Below, piece after piece: positions 44,398-53,834 of a stretch of DNA of 64,000 bases. The translations under genes were made by a program, and so were the position numbers. Where the stretch lies: assembly GCF_009674535.1 (NCBI RefSeq), contig NZ_WKJK01000019.1:1-64000 (forward strand). Direction: 5' to 3'. Position 1 is the stretch's first letter. Each line of letters begins with the position of its first letter. Source of the stretch: Duganella guangzhouensis. GTDB taxonomy: Bacteria > Pseudomonadota > Gammaproteobacteria > Burkholderiales > Burkholderiaceae_D. Below the pieces are notes generated by a model. That model saw only the letters and a program-made list of their open reading frames with translations, did not search any database and was not told the DNA's origin.

Positions 44398-44500
44398 ATA
44401 GCGCTGCAAGTCATTGTTTTTTCTGGAGTCGCCGGGGGAGGGCGGCAGTTCGGTATAATCGCCGGATTGCCCGCTTTACTTCTACTAGAAAAAACTCTTC

Positions 44501-46126
44501 ATGGCTTCCTCCAACGATAACGTCAGCATGGCGCTGTTCTGCGATTTTGAAAACGTGGCGCTGGGCGTGCGCGACGCCAATTACGACAAGTTCGACATCA
44601 AGCCGGTGCTGGAACGTTTGCTGCTCAAGGGCAGCATTGTGGTCAAGAAAGCCTATTGCGACTGGGATCGCTACAAGTCCTTCAAGGCGTCGATGCACGA
44701 GGCTAACTTCGAGCTGATCGAGATCCCGCACGTGCGTCAGTCCGGCAAGAATTCGGCTGACATCCGCATGGTGGTCGATGCGCTGGACCTGTGCTACACC
44801 AAATCGCACGTGGATACCTTCGTCATCATTTCCGGCGACTCCGATTTTTCGCCGCTGGTGTCCAAGCTGCGCGAGAACGCCAAGAAGGTGATTGGCGTCG
44901 GTGTCAAGCAGTCGACTTCCGATCTGCTGGTGGCCAACTGCGATGAATTCATTTTCTACGACGATCTGGTGCGCGAGAGCCGCCGCGCGCGCCGTGAGTC
45001 CAGCAACGACAAGCCGCAGGTCAAGCGCTCGCCGGAAGAGGAACGCGCGCGCCGCGACGAGATGGAGAAACGCCGCACGCAGGCGGTGGAAATCGCCGTC
45101 AATACCTTCGAGGCGCTGGTGCTGGAGCGTGGCGACAGCGGCAAGATCTGGGCCTCCGTGCTGAAGGAGGCGATCAAGCGCCGCAAGCCGGATTTCAGCG
45201 AGTCCTATTATGGCTTCCGCACCTTCGGCAATCTGATCGAGGAATGCAAGGCGCGCGGTCTGCTGGAGTTTGGCCGCGATGAGAAATCGGGTGCGTATGT
45301 GTACCGTGGCAACGGTGTGCCGTCGGCCAGCGTGCCGCTGGCGGGCGAGCAGGCTGCCGGTGCAGATGGTGTGGCAGCTGCCGCGCCAGCCGAGGGCGGT
45401 CAGCAGGAATCGCGCCGTAGCCGTAATCGCGGTCGTACCGCTGCGGAGCGGTTTGCCGAGCGTCAGGCTCAGCGTTTGGCACATCCGCCGCGTGCTGTGC
45501 CAGCGGAAGGTGTCTCCAGCGAGGCGGTAGCGCCGGCCGAGGAAGTCGTTGTGGCGGTGGCCGACAGTGCGCCGGTGGTGCTGGAAGCTGCTGTTGATCT
45601 GCCGTCGTCGGACGCTGTTGCGCCGGCCAAGAAGAAAAATGGTACCAAGCCGCCAGCGCGCAAGATGAAGAACGCTGCCAAGAAAGGCAAGGGCGCCGCG
45701 GACGAAGCACCGGCGGCGGTAGCGCCGCGCGCAGCCGATGCCCCGGCCGAGGTGGCCCCGGCGCCGAGTGCGCCGGTTGTTGCCGCGCCTGTGGTGGAGG
45801 CTCCGGCCGTGGCGGCCCCCGTATCGGCCGAGGCGCCGGCGGTCAATGCCAAGCCTGGCAAGTCGACGCAGGGCAAGCCGAAAGCCAAGCCTAAGGCCAA
45901 AGCCAAACCGGCCGGCGACGCCGATGCCGGCACGGCCAACGCCAAGCCCAAGGCTGCGAATCCAGCCAACGTGGCCAACGCCAATGCGAACGCTGCCAAC
46001 GCCAACTCCAACGCCGGCGCAGCCAACGCCGCTGGCGCTGGTGCGGGCAAGCCCGCCAAGCCGGCCCGCAAGCCAGCCGCGCGCACGCCGCGTCCGCCTA
46101 AACCCGTCGCCGCCACCGAGGAATAA
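44501..46126 (+). CDS. NYN-domain nuclease-like protein with LOTUS domain and low-complexity tail
   Basis: The 541-residue protein starts with a LabA/DUF88 NYN (PIN-like) domain: D15 in CDFENVA, D87 in KNSADIRMVVDAL, and D113/D115 in SGDSDFSPL are the expected acidic metal ligands. Residues about 193-265 form an OST-HTH/LOTUS module (AVEIAVNTFEALVLERGDSG; YGFRTFGNLIEECKARGLLEF), which binds RNA structures. The remaining 270 residues are Ala/Pro/Lys-rich low complexity with KPKAKPKAKAKP and repeated AN dipeptides. It is likely an RNA-acting protein. A TATAAT at 44454-44459 may serve as its -10. Confidence 0.88.
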   Translation: MASSNDNVSMALFCDFENVALGVRDANYDKFDIKPVLERLLLKGSIVVKKAYCDWDRYKSFKASMHEANFELIEIPHVRQSGKNSADIRMVVDALDLCYTKSHVDTFVIISGDSDFSPLVSKLRENAKKVIGVGVKQSTSDLLVANCDEFIFYDDLVRESRRARRESSNDKPQVKRSPEEERARRDEMEKRRTQAVEIAVNTFEALVLERGDSGKIWASVLKEAIKRRKPDFSESYYGFRTFGNLIEECKARGLLEFGRDEKSGAYVYRGNGVPSASVPLAGEQAAGADGVAAAAPAEGGQQESRRSRNRGRTAAERFAERQAQRLAHPPRAVPAEGVSSEAVAPAEEVVVAVADSAPVVLEAAVDLPSSDAVAPAKKKNGTKPPARKMKNAAKKGKGAADEAPAAVAPRAADAPAEVAPAPSAPVVAAPVVEAPAVAAPVSAEAPAVNAKPGKSTQGKPKAKPKAKAKPAGDADAGTANAKPKAANPANVANANANAANANSNAGAANAAGAGAGKPAKPARKPAARTPRPPKPVAATEE

Positions 46127-46127
46127 G

Positions 46128-46979
46128 ATGCCCACGTTGTCCGCCATTACGCTGTACCCGATCAAATCCTGTGCCGGCCTGTCGCTGGCGGAAGCCACGC
46201 TGACGCCGATGGGCGTCATGACCGAGCAGATTTACGATCGTGAATGGATGGTGGTGGACAGCAACGGCCTCGCGCTGACCCAGCGCGAGCATCCGCGCAT
46301 GGCGCTGATCAAGCCGACGCTGAAAGGCACCACGCTGGAAGTGCAGGCGCCCGGCATGCTGCGGCTGGAAATCCCACTTGGCCTGCCGGACCCGGCAACC
46401 GCCCCCACGCTGACCACCCAGGTCTGGGACGACACCGTCTTGGCCTACGACTGCGACGAGCTGACCGCCGAATGGTTCACCAAGGCCGTCGGCGTGCCAT
46501 GCCGGCTGGCGCGCTTCCACGCCAACGCCGAGCGCGCCGTCAGCACCAAATGGACCGACGGCGTGCAGACCAGCACCATGTTCTCGGACGGCTATCCGAT
46601 GCTGGTCACCGGCACCGCGTCGCTGGACGATTTGAACCAGAAACTGGTGGCCGCCGGCCGTCAGGCCATTCCGATGAATCGTTTCCGTCCAAATCTGGTG
46701 ATCGACGGCATCGAAGCTTTCGAGGAAGACTACGCCGAATCGTTCCAGCTCGGCGATGCCCTGCTGAAACCGGTCAAACCCTGCCCGCGCTGTCCCATGC
46801 CGTCAATCGACCAGGCCACTGGCGAGTTCGGCCCGGACCCGCTGGACATCATGCAAAGCTACCGCGCCAAGCCCGAGCTGGAAGGGGCGCTGTGCTTCGG
46901 CATGAACAGCATCCTGATCGCCGGCGAGGATATCCGTGTGCGGGTTGGCCAGGAAATCGAGGTTACGCTCGCTTTTTAA
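46128..46979 (+). CDS. MOSC-domain protein with N-terminal beta-barrel
   Basis: The 283-residue protein opens with the MOSC N-terminal barrel (LSAITLYPIKSCAGLSL) and ends with a MOSC domain containing RFRPNLVIDG and the conserved cysteine region PVKPCPRCPMPSID. Relatives are mARC/YcbX molybdenum enzymes that reduce N-hydroxylated compounds. Unlike YcbX it lacks the C-terminal ferredoxin domain, so an outside electron donor is needed. It starts 1 bp after the stop codon of the NYN gene and is probably co-transcribed. Confidence 0.9.
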   Translation: MPTLSAITLYPIKSCAGLSLAEATLTPMGVMTEQIYDREWMVVDSNGLALTQREHPRMALIKPTLKGTTLEVQAPGMLRLEIPLGLPDPATAPTLTTQVWDDTVLAYDCDELTAEWFTKAVGVPCRLARFHANAERAVSTKWTDGVQTSTMFSDGYPMLVTGTASLDDLNQKLVAAGRQAIPMNRFRPNLVIDGIEAFEEDYAESFQLGDALLKPVKPCPRCPMPSIDQATGEFGPDPLDIMQSYRAKPELEGALCFGMNSILIAGEDIRVRVGQEIEVTLAF

Positions 46980-47049
46980 GTAGTCCGGGCATTCCCAATC
47001 GCTTAAACTTGGCGTAATGTTGATATATGCATGACATCAGGTAAGGGAC

Positions 47050-48216
47050 ATGACTCAGACTGCAACAGGTAAACTGGCACCGCCAGCCAGCCACGCCGAA
47101 CCGGCGCATGATCTGGCGGCGGAAAATCGTGCCTTGCGCGCGCGCATGGCTTACCTGCTGGAGCAGGCCGAGCGTAACCATTCCATCATGACCCGCCACC
47201 AGGCGTTCGACCTGGATATCGTTGGCGCCAGCAATTTTCCCGAACTGGTCGGCACCATCTTCCGCGTGCTGCCAGTCATCTCCGAACTCGATAATGTGAC
47301 GTTGACGCTGATCGACGAGGACGCCGACATCCGCACCGTGATGGCCAAGCTGGATGTGGTGTTTGCCGATTATCCCGACTTGCTGTTCGTCGAGACGGCG
47401 GATGAGCTGGGCCTGGACCTGGGCCGCCGCAACGCCTATTCGCCGACGCCCAAGCCGCTGCTGGGCATGTACGACAAGCAGCGCCATGCGGTATCGTTCC
47501 CGAACGCGCCGGCCGGTCTGCAAAGCGTGGCGCTGGTGCCGCTGCTGCGTAACAAGCGCATCATTGGCAGTCTCAATCTGGGCAGCTGCGATCCGACCCG
47601 TTTCACGCCCAGCCTGGGAACCGACTTTATTGAGCATATGGCGTCCATCATCGCCATCTGTCTCGAAAACGTGATCTCCAACGAGATGCTGAAGTACATC
47701 GGCCTGACCGATTCGCTGACCGGGGTCTACAACCGGCGCTATATCGACCGCCGCCTGCTGGAAGAAATCGCGCGCGCGCGCCGGCAGCAGTACCCGATTT
47801 CCTTCATGTATCTGGATATCGACCACTTCAAGCGCGTCAACGACACCGTCGGCCATGGCGGCGGCGACGAGGTGCTGCGCGAGGTGGCCAGCCGCATCAA
47901 GAACGAGCTGCGCACCTCGGACGCGCTGGCGCGCTTTGGCGGCGAGGAGTTTGTGGCGCTGCTGATTAACGCTAATCTGGAAAGCGCGGCGTTTGTGGCC
48001 GAGCGTATTCGCGCCAGCGTGGCCGGCAGCCTGATTACGCTGTCGCCGTCGCTGCAATTGTCGGTGACGGTGTCGATTGGTGTGGCGACGCTGGATCTGG
48101 CGGCCGAAGGCGAGGGCGCGGACATCGCACGCGAGTTGGTGGCGCGCGCCGATGGGCTGCTGTATCACGCCAAGGAAAGCGGCCGCAACCGCGTGGTCAG
48201 CGTCCGCGCGGCCTAG
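47050..48216 (+). CDS. GAF-GGDEF diguanylate cyclase
   Basis: The 388-residue protein carries a short N-terminal coiled coil (AENRALRARMAYLLEQAERN), a DUF484/GAF-like sensory domain (about 60-215) and a GGDEF domain starting LTDSLTGVYNRRYID. The active-site motif is RFGGEEF, an active variant, and RTSD five residues upstream forms the inhibitory I-site for product feedback. It lacks membrane segments, so it senses a cytoplasmic signal and makes cyclic di-GMP, which could affect pili and exopolysaccharide. Confidence 0.93.
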   Translation: MTQTATGKLAPPASHAEPAHDLAAENRALRARMAYLLEQAERNHSIMTRHQAFDLDIVGASNFPELVGTIFRVLPVISELDNVTLTLIDEDADIRTVMAKLDVVFADYPDLLFVETADELGLDLGRRNAYSPTPKPLLGMYDKQRHAVSFPNAPAGLQSVALVPLLRNKRIIGSLNLGSCDPTRFTPSLGTDFIEHMASIIAICLENVISNEMLKYIGLTDSLTGVYNRRYIDRRLLEEIARARRQQYPISFMYLDIDHFKRVNDTVGHGGGDEVLREVASRIKNELRTSDALARFGGEEFVALLINANLESAAFVAERIRASVAGSLITLSPSLQLSVTVSIGVATLDLAAEGEGADIARELVARADGLLYHAKESGRNRVVSVRAA

Positions 48217-48222
48217 GCGGGG

Positions 48223-50205
48223 TTAGCGCGTCAGCCGCTGTTCGGCCTTGTTGACCGCATCGGCCGGGCCGCGCAGCACCACCACATCGCCGGCCTGCAG
48301 CAGCGTGTCCGGCGACACCTCCAGCGCGCCCTGGCCGCGGCGGATGCTGGCCACTTCACAACCGACGCTGCCGACATCGATCGCGCCCAGCGTGCGGCCG
48401 ACGCAACCGGCGGCGCCGCTCAGCGTCACCGAGTGCAGCAGTTCGTTGTCCGATTCCTCTTCCGCATCGTTCATGCCCGGGAAATAGCCGCGCAGCGAGG
48501 CATAACGCTCTTCGCGCGCCGCCTGCACCCGGTGCACCACGCGCCGCAGCGGCACGCCCAGCAGCACCAGCGCGTGCGAGGCCAGCATCAGGCTGCCCTC
48601 CATGACTTCCGGCACCACCTCGGTGGCGCCGGCCGCTTTCAGCCGGTCGAGATCGGCGTCATCATAGGAGCGCACAATCACCGGCAGCGCCGGCGTCAGT
48701 TCGTTCACCTGGCGCAGCACGCGCAGCGCGGAGGCGGTGTCGGCATAGGAAATCACCACCGCGCTGGCGCGGTAAATACCGGCCGCCACCAGGCTTTCGC
48801 GCCGGCCGGCGTCGCCGTAGGAGACGTGGGCGCCGGCCATCTGCGCCTCGTGGACGCGCTCCGGGTCGAGGTCCAGTGCGTGATAGTCGATTTTTTCTTC
48901 CGCCAGCAGGGTCGACAGGCGCTGGCCGCTGCGGCCGAAACCGCACACGATCACGTGCTTGTTGGTGGACATGGTGCGGCTGGCGATCTTGGTCAGCTGC
49001 AGCGACTGCATCATCCACTCGTTGCTGGAGAATTTCATCACGATCTTGTCCGACTGCGCGATGATGAAGGGCGCCAGCAGCATCGACAGCACCATCGACG
49101 CCAGCACCACCTGCACCACGTAGGACTGCATCAGATTGTGGTCGGCCGCCAGATTCAGCAGCACGAAGCCGAACTCGCCGGCCTGCGCCAGCGCCAGGCC
49201 GGTGCGCATCGATACGCCGTCCGATGAGCCGAACGCCTTGGCCAGGCCGGCGATCAGCGCAAATTTCATCAGCACCGGCATGCACAGCAGTACCAGCACC
49301 AGCCACCAGTTATCCAGCACCATCCTGAGGTTCAACAGCATGCCGATGGTGATGAAGAACAGCCCCAGCAGCACGTCGCGGAACGGTTTGATGTCTTCTT
49401 CCACCTGATGCTTGAATTCGGTCTCGGAAATCAGCATGCCGGCCACGAAGGCGCCCAGCGCGAGCGACAGGCCGGCGCGCTCGGTGATCCAGGCCGCGCT
49501 CAAGGTCACCAGCAGCAGGTTCAGCATGAACAATTCCTGCGAGCGGCGCTTGACCACGATGGTGAACCAGCCGCGCGTGACCTTGTGGCCGACCGCGAAC
49601 AGCAGGGCCAGCACCACCACCGCCTTCAGGCCGGCCCAGCCCAGCGTTTCCATCAGCGCGTCCGGACGCTCGCCCAACGATGGGATCAGGATCAGCAGCG
49701 GCACCACCGCCAAATCCTGGAACAGCAGAATGCCGATGATTTTGCGGCCATGTTCGGATTCCAGCTCCAGCCGTTCGGTCAGCATTTTGGAGACGATGGC
49801 GGTGGACGACATGGCCAGCGCGCCGCCCAGCGCAAACGCGGCCTGCCAGCTAATGTGCAGACTGGGCGGCAACTGGGTGGCCAGGGTCAGGCCAAAAATC
49901 ATGGTGACAACGATAGTGAGCACTACCTGCGCCAGCCCGAGCCCGAACACAATCGAGCGCATCGCTTTCAATTTTGGCAAGGAGAATTCCAGGCCGATCG
50001 AGAACATCAGGAACACCACGCCGAACTCGGCCAGGCCGTGGGTGGTTTCGCTTTGTTCGGCCAGGCCCAGCGCATGGGGGCCGATCAGGATGCCGACGGT
50101 CAGATAACCGAGCATGGGCGGCAGATGCAGCATGCGGAAGGCGACCACGCCCAGCACCGCACTGCCCAGCAACAACAATGTTAATTCCAGAGGTGAAAAC
50201 GTCAT
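48223..50205 (-). CDS. KefB/YbaL-type monovalent cation:proton antiporter
   Basis: The 660-residue protein has about twelve membrane segments of the CPA2 antiporter family, from LELTLLLLGSAVLGVVAFRM on, followed by a cytoplasmic RCK/TrkA-N domain with the nucleotide loop VIVCGFGRSGQRLSTLL and a TrkA-C domain near the end (VSLRRG-like VASIRRGQGALEVSPDT). It should exchange K+ or Na+ for H+ under nucleotide or metabolite control. It is divergent from kdsD, a common betaproteobacterial arrangement. Confidence 0.92.
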   Translation of the reverse strand: MTFSPLELTLLLLGSAVLGVVAFRMLHLPPMLGYLTVGILIGPHALGLAEQSETTHGLAEFGVVFLMFSIGLEFSLPKLKAMRSIVFGLGLAQVVLTIVVTMIFGLTLATQLPPSLHISWQAAFALGGALAMSSTAIVSKMLTERLELESEHGRKIIGILLFQDLAVVPLLILIPSLGERPDALMETLGWAGLKAVVVLALLFAVGHKVTRGWFTIVVKRRSQELFMLNLLLVTLSAAWITERAGLSLALGAFVAGMLISETEFKHQVEEDIKPFRDVLLGLFFITIGMLLNLRMVLDNWWLVLVLLCMPVLMKFALIAGLAKAFGSSDGVSMRTGLALAQAGEFGFVLLNLAADHNLMQSYVVQVVLASMVLSMLLAPFIIAQSDKIVMKFSSNEWMMQSLQLTKIASRTMSTNKHVIVCGFGRSGQRLSTLLAEEKIDYHALDLDPERVHEAQMAGAHVSYGDAGRRESLVAAGIYRASAVVISYADTASALRVLRQVNELTPALPVIVRSYDDADLDRLKAAGATEVVPEVMEGSLMLASHALVLLGVPLRRVVHRVQAAREERYASLRGYFPGMNDAEEESDNELLHSVTLSGAAGCVGRTLGAIDVGSVGCEVASIRRGQGALEVSPDTLLQAGDVVVLRGPADAVNKAEQRLTR

Positions 50206-50308
50206 TTCAACATCGCCAGTAGGTAAAGATTCGTTGTTTGCGGTGCGCTTCGCGCGTTATGTTTTGACTGGCAAGTTTTTTGCTTTCTCAATTCGGCTAT
50301 ACTTGGGC

Positions 50309-51322
50309 ATGAGTGTAACCCATGAAAAAACAATGCTGAAAGCTTTTGATGCAAAAACGGCACTGCGTCTTGCCCGAGACACGCTGCAAAACGAAGCGGA
50401 TGCCATCAATGCCCTGAACGCCCGCCTGGAAAACGATGACAGCGTGGTGCAGGCGATTTCCCTGCTGCTGAACTGCACGGGCCGCGTGGTCGTGTCCGGC
50501 ATCGGCAAATCCGGCCATATCGGCCGCAAGATCGCCGCCACGCTGGCGTCGACCGGCACCCCGGCGCTGTTCGTGCACCCGGCCGAAGCCGCTCACGGCG
50601 ACCTCGGCATGGTGACCGCCGACGATGCGTTTATTGCCATTTCCTATTCCGGCGAGAGTTCGGAACTGATGACCATCCTGCCGGTGGTCAAGCGCATGGG
50701 CAGCAAAGTCATCGCCATCACCGGCAAGCCGGGCTCCAGCCTGGCCACCATCGCCGACGTCCACCTGAACGTGGCGGTGGCCAAGGAAGCCTGCCCGATG
50801 AATCTGGCGCCGACCACCTCCACCACTGTCACGCTGGCGCTGGGTGACGCGCTGGCGGTGGCGCTGCTGGACCTGCGCGGCTTCAAGGAAGAAGATTTCG
50901 CCCGCTCGCACCCGGGCGGCGCGCTGGGCCGCCGTCTGCTGACCCATGTGCGCGACGTGATGCGCAGCGGCGACGCCGTGCCGCAAGTGACGGCCGACGT
51001 CAAGCTGACCGACGCGCTGCTGGAAATCACCCAGAAGGGCATGGGCATGACCGCCATCGTCGACGCCGACGGCAAGCCGGTCGGCGTGTTCACCGACGGT
51101 GACCTGCGCCGCATGATTGAAAAAGTCCAGGATTTCAGCAAGGTCATCATCGGTGACGTAATGCACGCCAATCCGCGCAGCATCTCGCCGGAAAAAATGG
51201 CGGTCGACGCCGTCGCCGTGATGGAGCAGTACCGCATCAACCAGATGCTGGTGACCGACGCCGACGGCAAGCTGGTCGGCGCGCTGCACATCCATGACCT
51301 GACCCGAGCCAAGGTGATTTAA
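50309..51322 (+). CDS. kdsD: D-arabinose 5-phosphate isomerase
   Basis: KdsD converts ribulose 5-phosphate to arabinose 5-phosphate, the first step to Kdo for lipopolysaccharide. The 337-residue protein has a SIS sugar-phosphate isomerase domain (SGIGKSGHIGRKIAATLAST; SYSGESSEL) and two CBS domains (AIVDADGKPVGVFTDGDLRR; VTDADGKLVGALHIHDL). The ATG at 50309 is used; one at 50333 is also possible since neither has a strong ribosome site. A TATACT at 50298-50303 may be part of the promoter only if the start is the later ATG. It overlaps kdsC by one base. Confidence 0.95.
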   Translation: MSVTHEKTMLKAFDAKTALRLARDTLQNEADAINALNARLENDDSVVQAISLLLNCTGRVVVSGIGKSGHIGRKIAATLASTGTPALFVHPAEAAHGDLGMVTADDAFIAISYSGESSELMTILPVVKRMGSKVIAITGKPGSSLATIADVHLNVAVAKEACPMNLAPTTSTTVTLALGDALAVALLDLRGFKEEDFARSHPGGALGRRLLTHVRDVMRSGDAVPQVTADVKLTDALLEITQKGMGMTAIVDADGKPVGVFTDGDLRRMIEKVQDFSKVIIGDVMHANPRSISPEKMAVDAVAVMEQYRINQMLVTDADGKLVGALHIHDLTRAKVI

Positions 51323-51864
51323 TGAGTCTGACCGAAGTAAAGCTGACCTACTTGGAACGCGCTGCGCGCGTCAAGCTGATGATTTTCGACGTCGACGGCG
51401 TGCTGACCGACGGCAGCCTGCATTACGGCGTCGAAGGCGAGGCGCTGAAGACCTTCAACGTACAGGATGGCCTGGGCATCAAGCTGATCCAGGAAGCCGG
51501 CATCGACACCGCCATCATCAGCGCGCGCAAGTCGCCGCAGGTGATCAAGCGCGCGGCCGATCTCGGCATCAACCATCTGCACCAGGGCGGCCACGACAAG
51601 CTGACCCCGTTCAACGCGCTGCTGGCCAAGACCGGGTTGACCGCCGAACAAGTTGGCTTCATCGGCGACGATGTGGTCGATTTGCCGATCCTGACCCGGG
51701 TCGGCTTCGCGGTGGCGGTGCCGAACGGCCGCCAGGAAGTGCTGGAGCGCGCCCACCACACCACCGTTGCCTACGGCGGCAAGGGCGCGGTGCGCGAAGT
51801 GTGCGAACTGTTGATGCATGCGCAAGGCAGTTATGAGCGCGTGATGGCACAATTCCTGGTTTGA
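51322..51864 (+). CDS. kdsC: 3-deoxy-D-manno-octulosonate 8-phosphate phosphatase
   Basis: KdsC dephosphorylates Kdo-8-phosphate. The 180-residue HAD-family (C0, no cap) protein has the nucleophile motif IFDVDGVLTDG with D23 and D25, ISARKSPQV with the conserved Ser/Lys-like position, and GFIGDDVVDLPIL with the acidic metal site. The start overlaps the kdsD stop (TAATG). Confidence 0.96.
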   Translation: MSLTEVKLTYLERAARVKLMIFDVDGVLTDGSLHYGVEGEALKTFNVQDGLGIKLIQEAGIDTAIISARKSPQVIKRAADLGINHLHQGGHDKLTPFNALLAKTGLTAEQVGFIGDDVVDLPILTRVGFAVAVPNGRQEVLERAHHTTVAYGGKGAVREVCELLMHAQGSYERVMAQFLV

Positions 51865-51882
51865 CAACGACGAGGATTAGGC

Positions 51883-52476
51883 ATGCGTAAGAGAACAGCC
51901 CATCGCTGGCAACTGACCCTGATCATGATGGTCGGCGTGTTTGTGGCCGTCGGCAGCTTCTGGCTGGTGCAGGTGGTCAACCAGTCCGGCCACGAGGCCG
52001 AGGTCGACAAGTTCCGCGAAGAGCCGGACTACATCATCGACCGCTTCAGCGTGGTGCGCATGAACAAGAACGGCCAGCCGGCCTACATCATTTCCGGCGA
52101 CAAGCTGACCCACCAGCCGGTGGGCGATGTGTCGGTGATCGACAAGCCGTATGTGCACAGCCTGGCCACCGACCAGCCGCCGATGAATATTCACGCGCAG
52201 ACCGCGTATGTCGATCAGGGCAATACGCGCGTGCGCCTGCATGATAATGTGGACGTGGTGCGACCCGCCACCAAGCAAGCACAAGAGCTGCGCCTCAAGA
52301 CCAGTACGCTGACCGTGTACCCGGATGAAGAGCGCATGGAAACCGATGCCGCCGTCGAGATGCACTCGGGCGATACCGTCGCCACCGGCACTGGCATGCA
52401 GGCGAACAACGCCACCCGCCAGATCACGCTGGGCGGACGCGGAACGATTACGATGCCGCCGCGCGCGGCACACTAA
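51883..52476 (+). CDS. lptC: LPS export protein LptC
   Basis: LptC is the membrane-anchored member of the LPS transport bridge. The 197-residue protein has a short cytoplasmic start, one membrane span (LTLIMMVGVFVAVGSFWLV, about 12-30) and a periplasmic beta-jellyroll (VVRMNKNGQPAYIISGDKLT; AQTAYVDQGNTRVRLHDNVDV). Located in the conserved kdsC-lptC-lptA-lptB run. Confidence 0.94.
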   Translation: MRKRTAHRWQLTLIMMVGVFVAVGSFWLVQVVNQSGHEAEVDKFREEPDYIIDRFSVVRMNKNGQPAYIISGDKLTHQPVGDVSVIDKPYVHSLATDQPPMNIHAQTAYVDQGNTRVRLHDNVDVVRPATKQAQELRLKTSTLTVYPDEERMETDAAVEMHSGDTVATGTGMQANNATRQITLGGRGTITMPPRAAH

Positions 52477-52486
52477 GGACACAACG

Positions 52487-53074
52487 ATGAACAAGATGAA
52501 CAAACTGGTGCTGACCGCAACCCTGCTGCTGGCGGCGGTGGCAGCCCAGGCCGAGAAGGCCGATTCCAGCAAGCCGACCCAGATCACCTTCGACCAGCTG
52601 GACGCCGATGACGTCAAGCAGGTCAAGACCTTCACCGGCAACGTGGTGCTGACCCGCGGCACGCTGCTGATGAAGTCGCCCAAGGCGGTGGTAACCGAGG
52701 ACCCGGAAGGCTATCAGTACGTGGTGCTGAACAGCGCGCCGGGCGTGCAGGCGACCTTCCGCCAGAAGCTCGACGGTCCCAACGAGCAGTGGGTGGACGG
52801 CCAGGCCGACCGCATCGAATACGATGGCAAGACCGAGCTGGTCAAGCTGTTCGCCAAGGCGCAGCTGAAGAAGACCGAGGGCGGCAAAACCGCCAGCCAG
52901 GTCGATGGCGAATTCATTTCCTACGACAGCCGCAAGGAATTCTTCGCGGTGAAGAACTCGTCCAGCGGCGAGACCAAGCCGGGCGGCGGCCGCAGCACCA
53001 TGGTGATCCAGCCGGCCAACAAGCAGCCGGCCACCGCCACCACGCCAGCCACGCAGCCGACGCCGGGGAAATAA
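52487..53074 (+). CDS. lptA: LPS periplasmic transport protein LptA
   Basis: LptA forms the periplasmic bridge between LptC and LptD. The 195-residue protein has a signal peptide (KLVLTATLLLAAVAAQA) and the LptA/OstA beta-fold (ITFDQLDADDVKQVKTFTGN; LTRGTLLMKSPKAVVTED). The C-terminus is a flexible Pro/Thr tail. The start at 52487 follows the lptC stop by 10 bp. Confidence 0.94.
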   Translation: MNKMNKLVLTATLLLAAVAAQAEKADSSKPTQITFDQLDADDVKQVKTFTGNVVLTRGTLLMKSPKAVVTEDPEGYQYVVLNSAPGVQATFRQKLDGPNEQWVDGQADRIEYDGKTELVKLFAKAQLKKTEGGKTASQVDGEFISYDSRKEFFAVKNSSSGETKPGGGRSTMVIQPANKQPATATTPATQPTPGK

Positions 53075-53075
53075 G

Positions 53076-53828
<753 letters not shown>

Positions 53829-53834
53829 CCCCTA

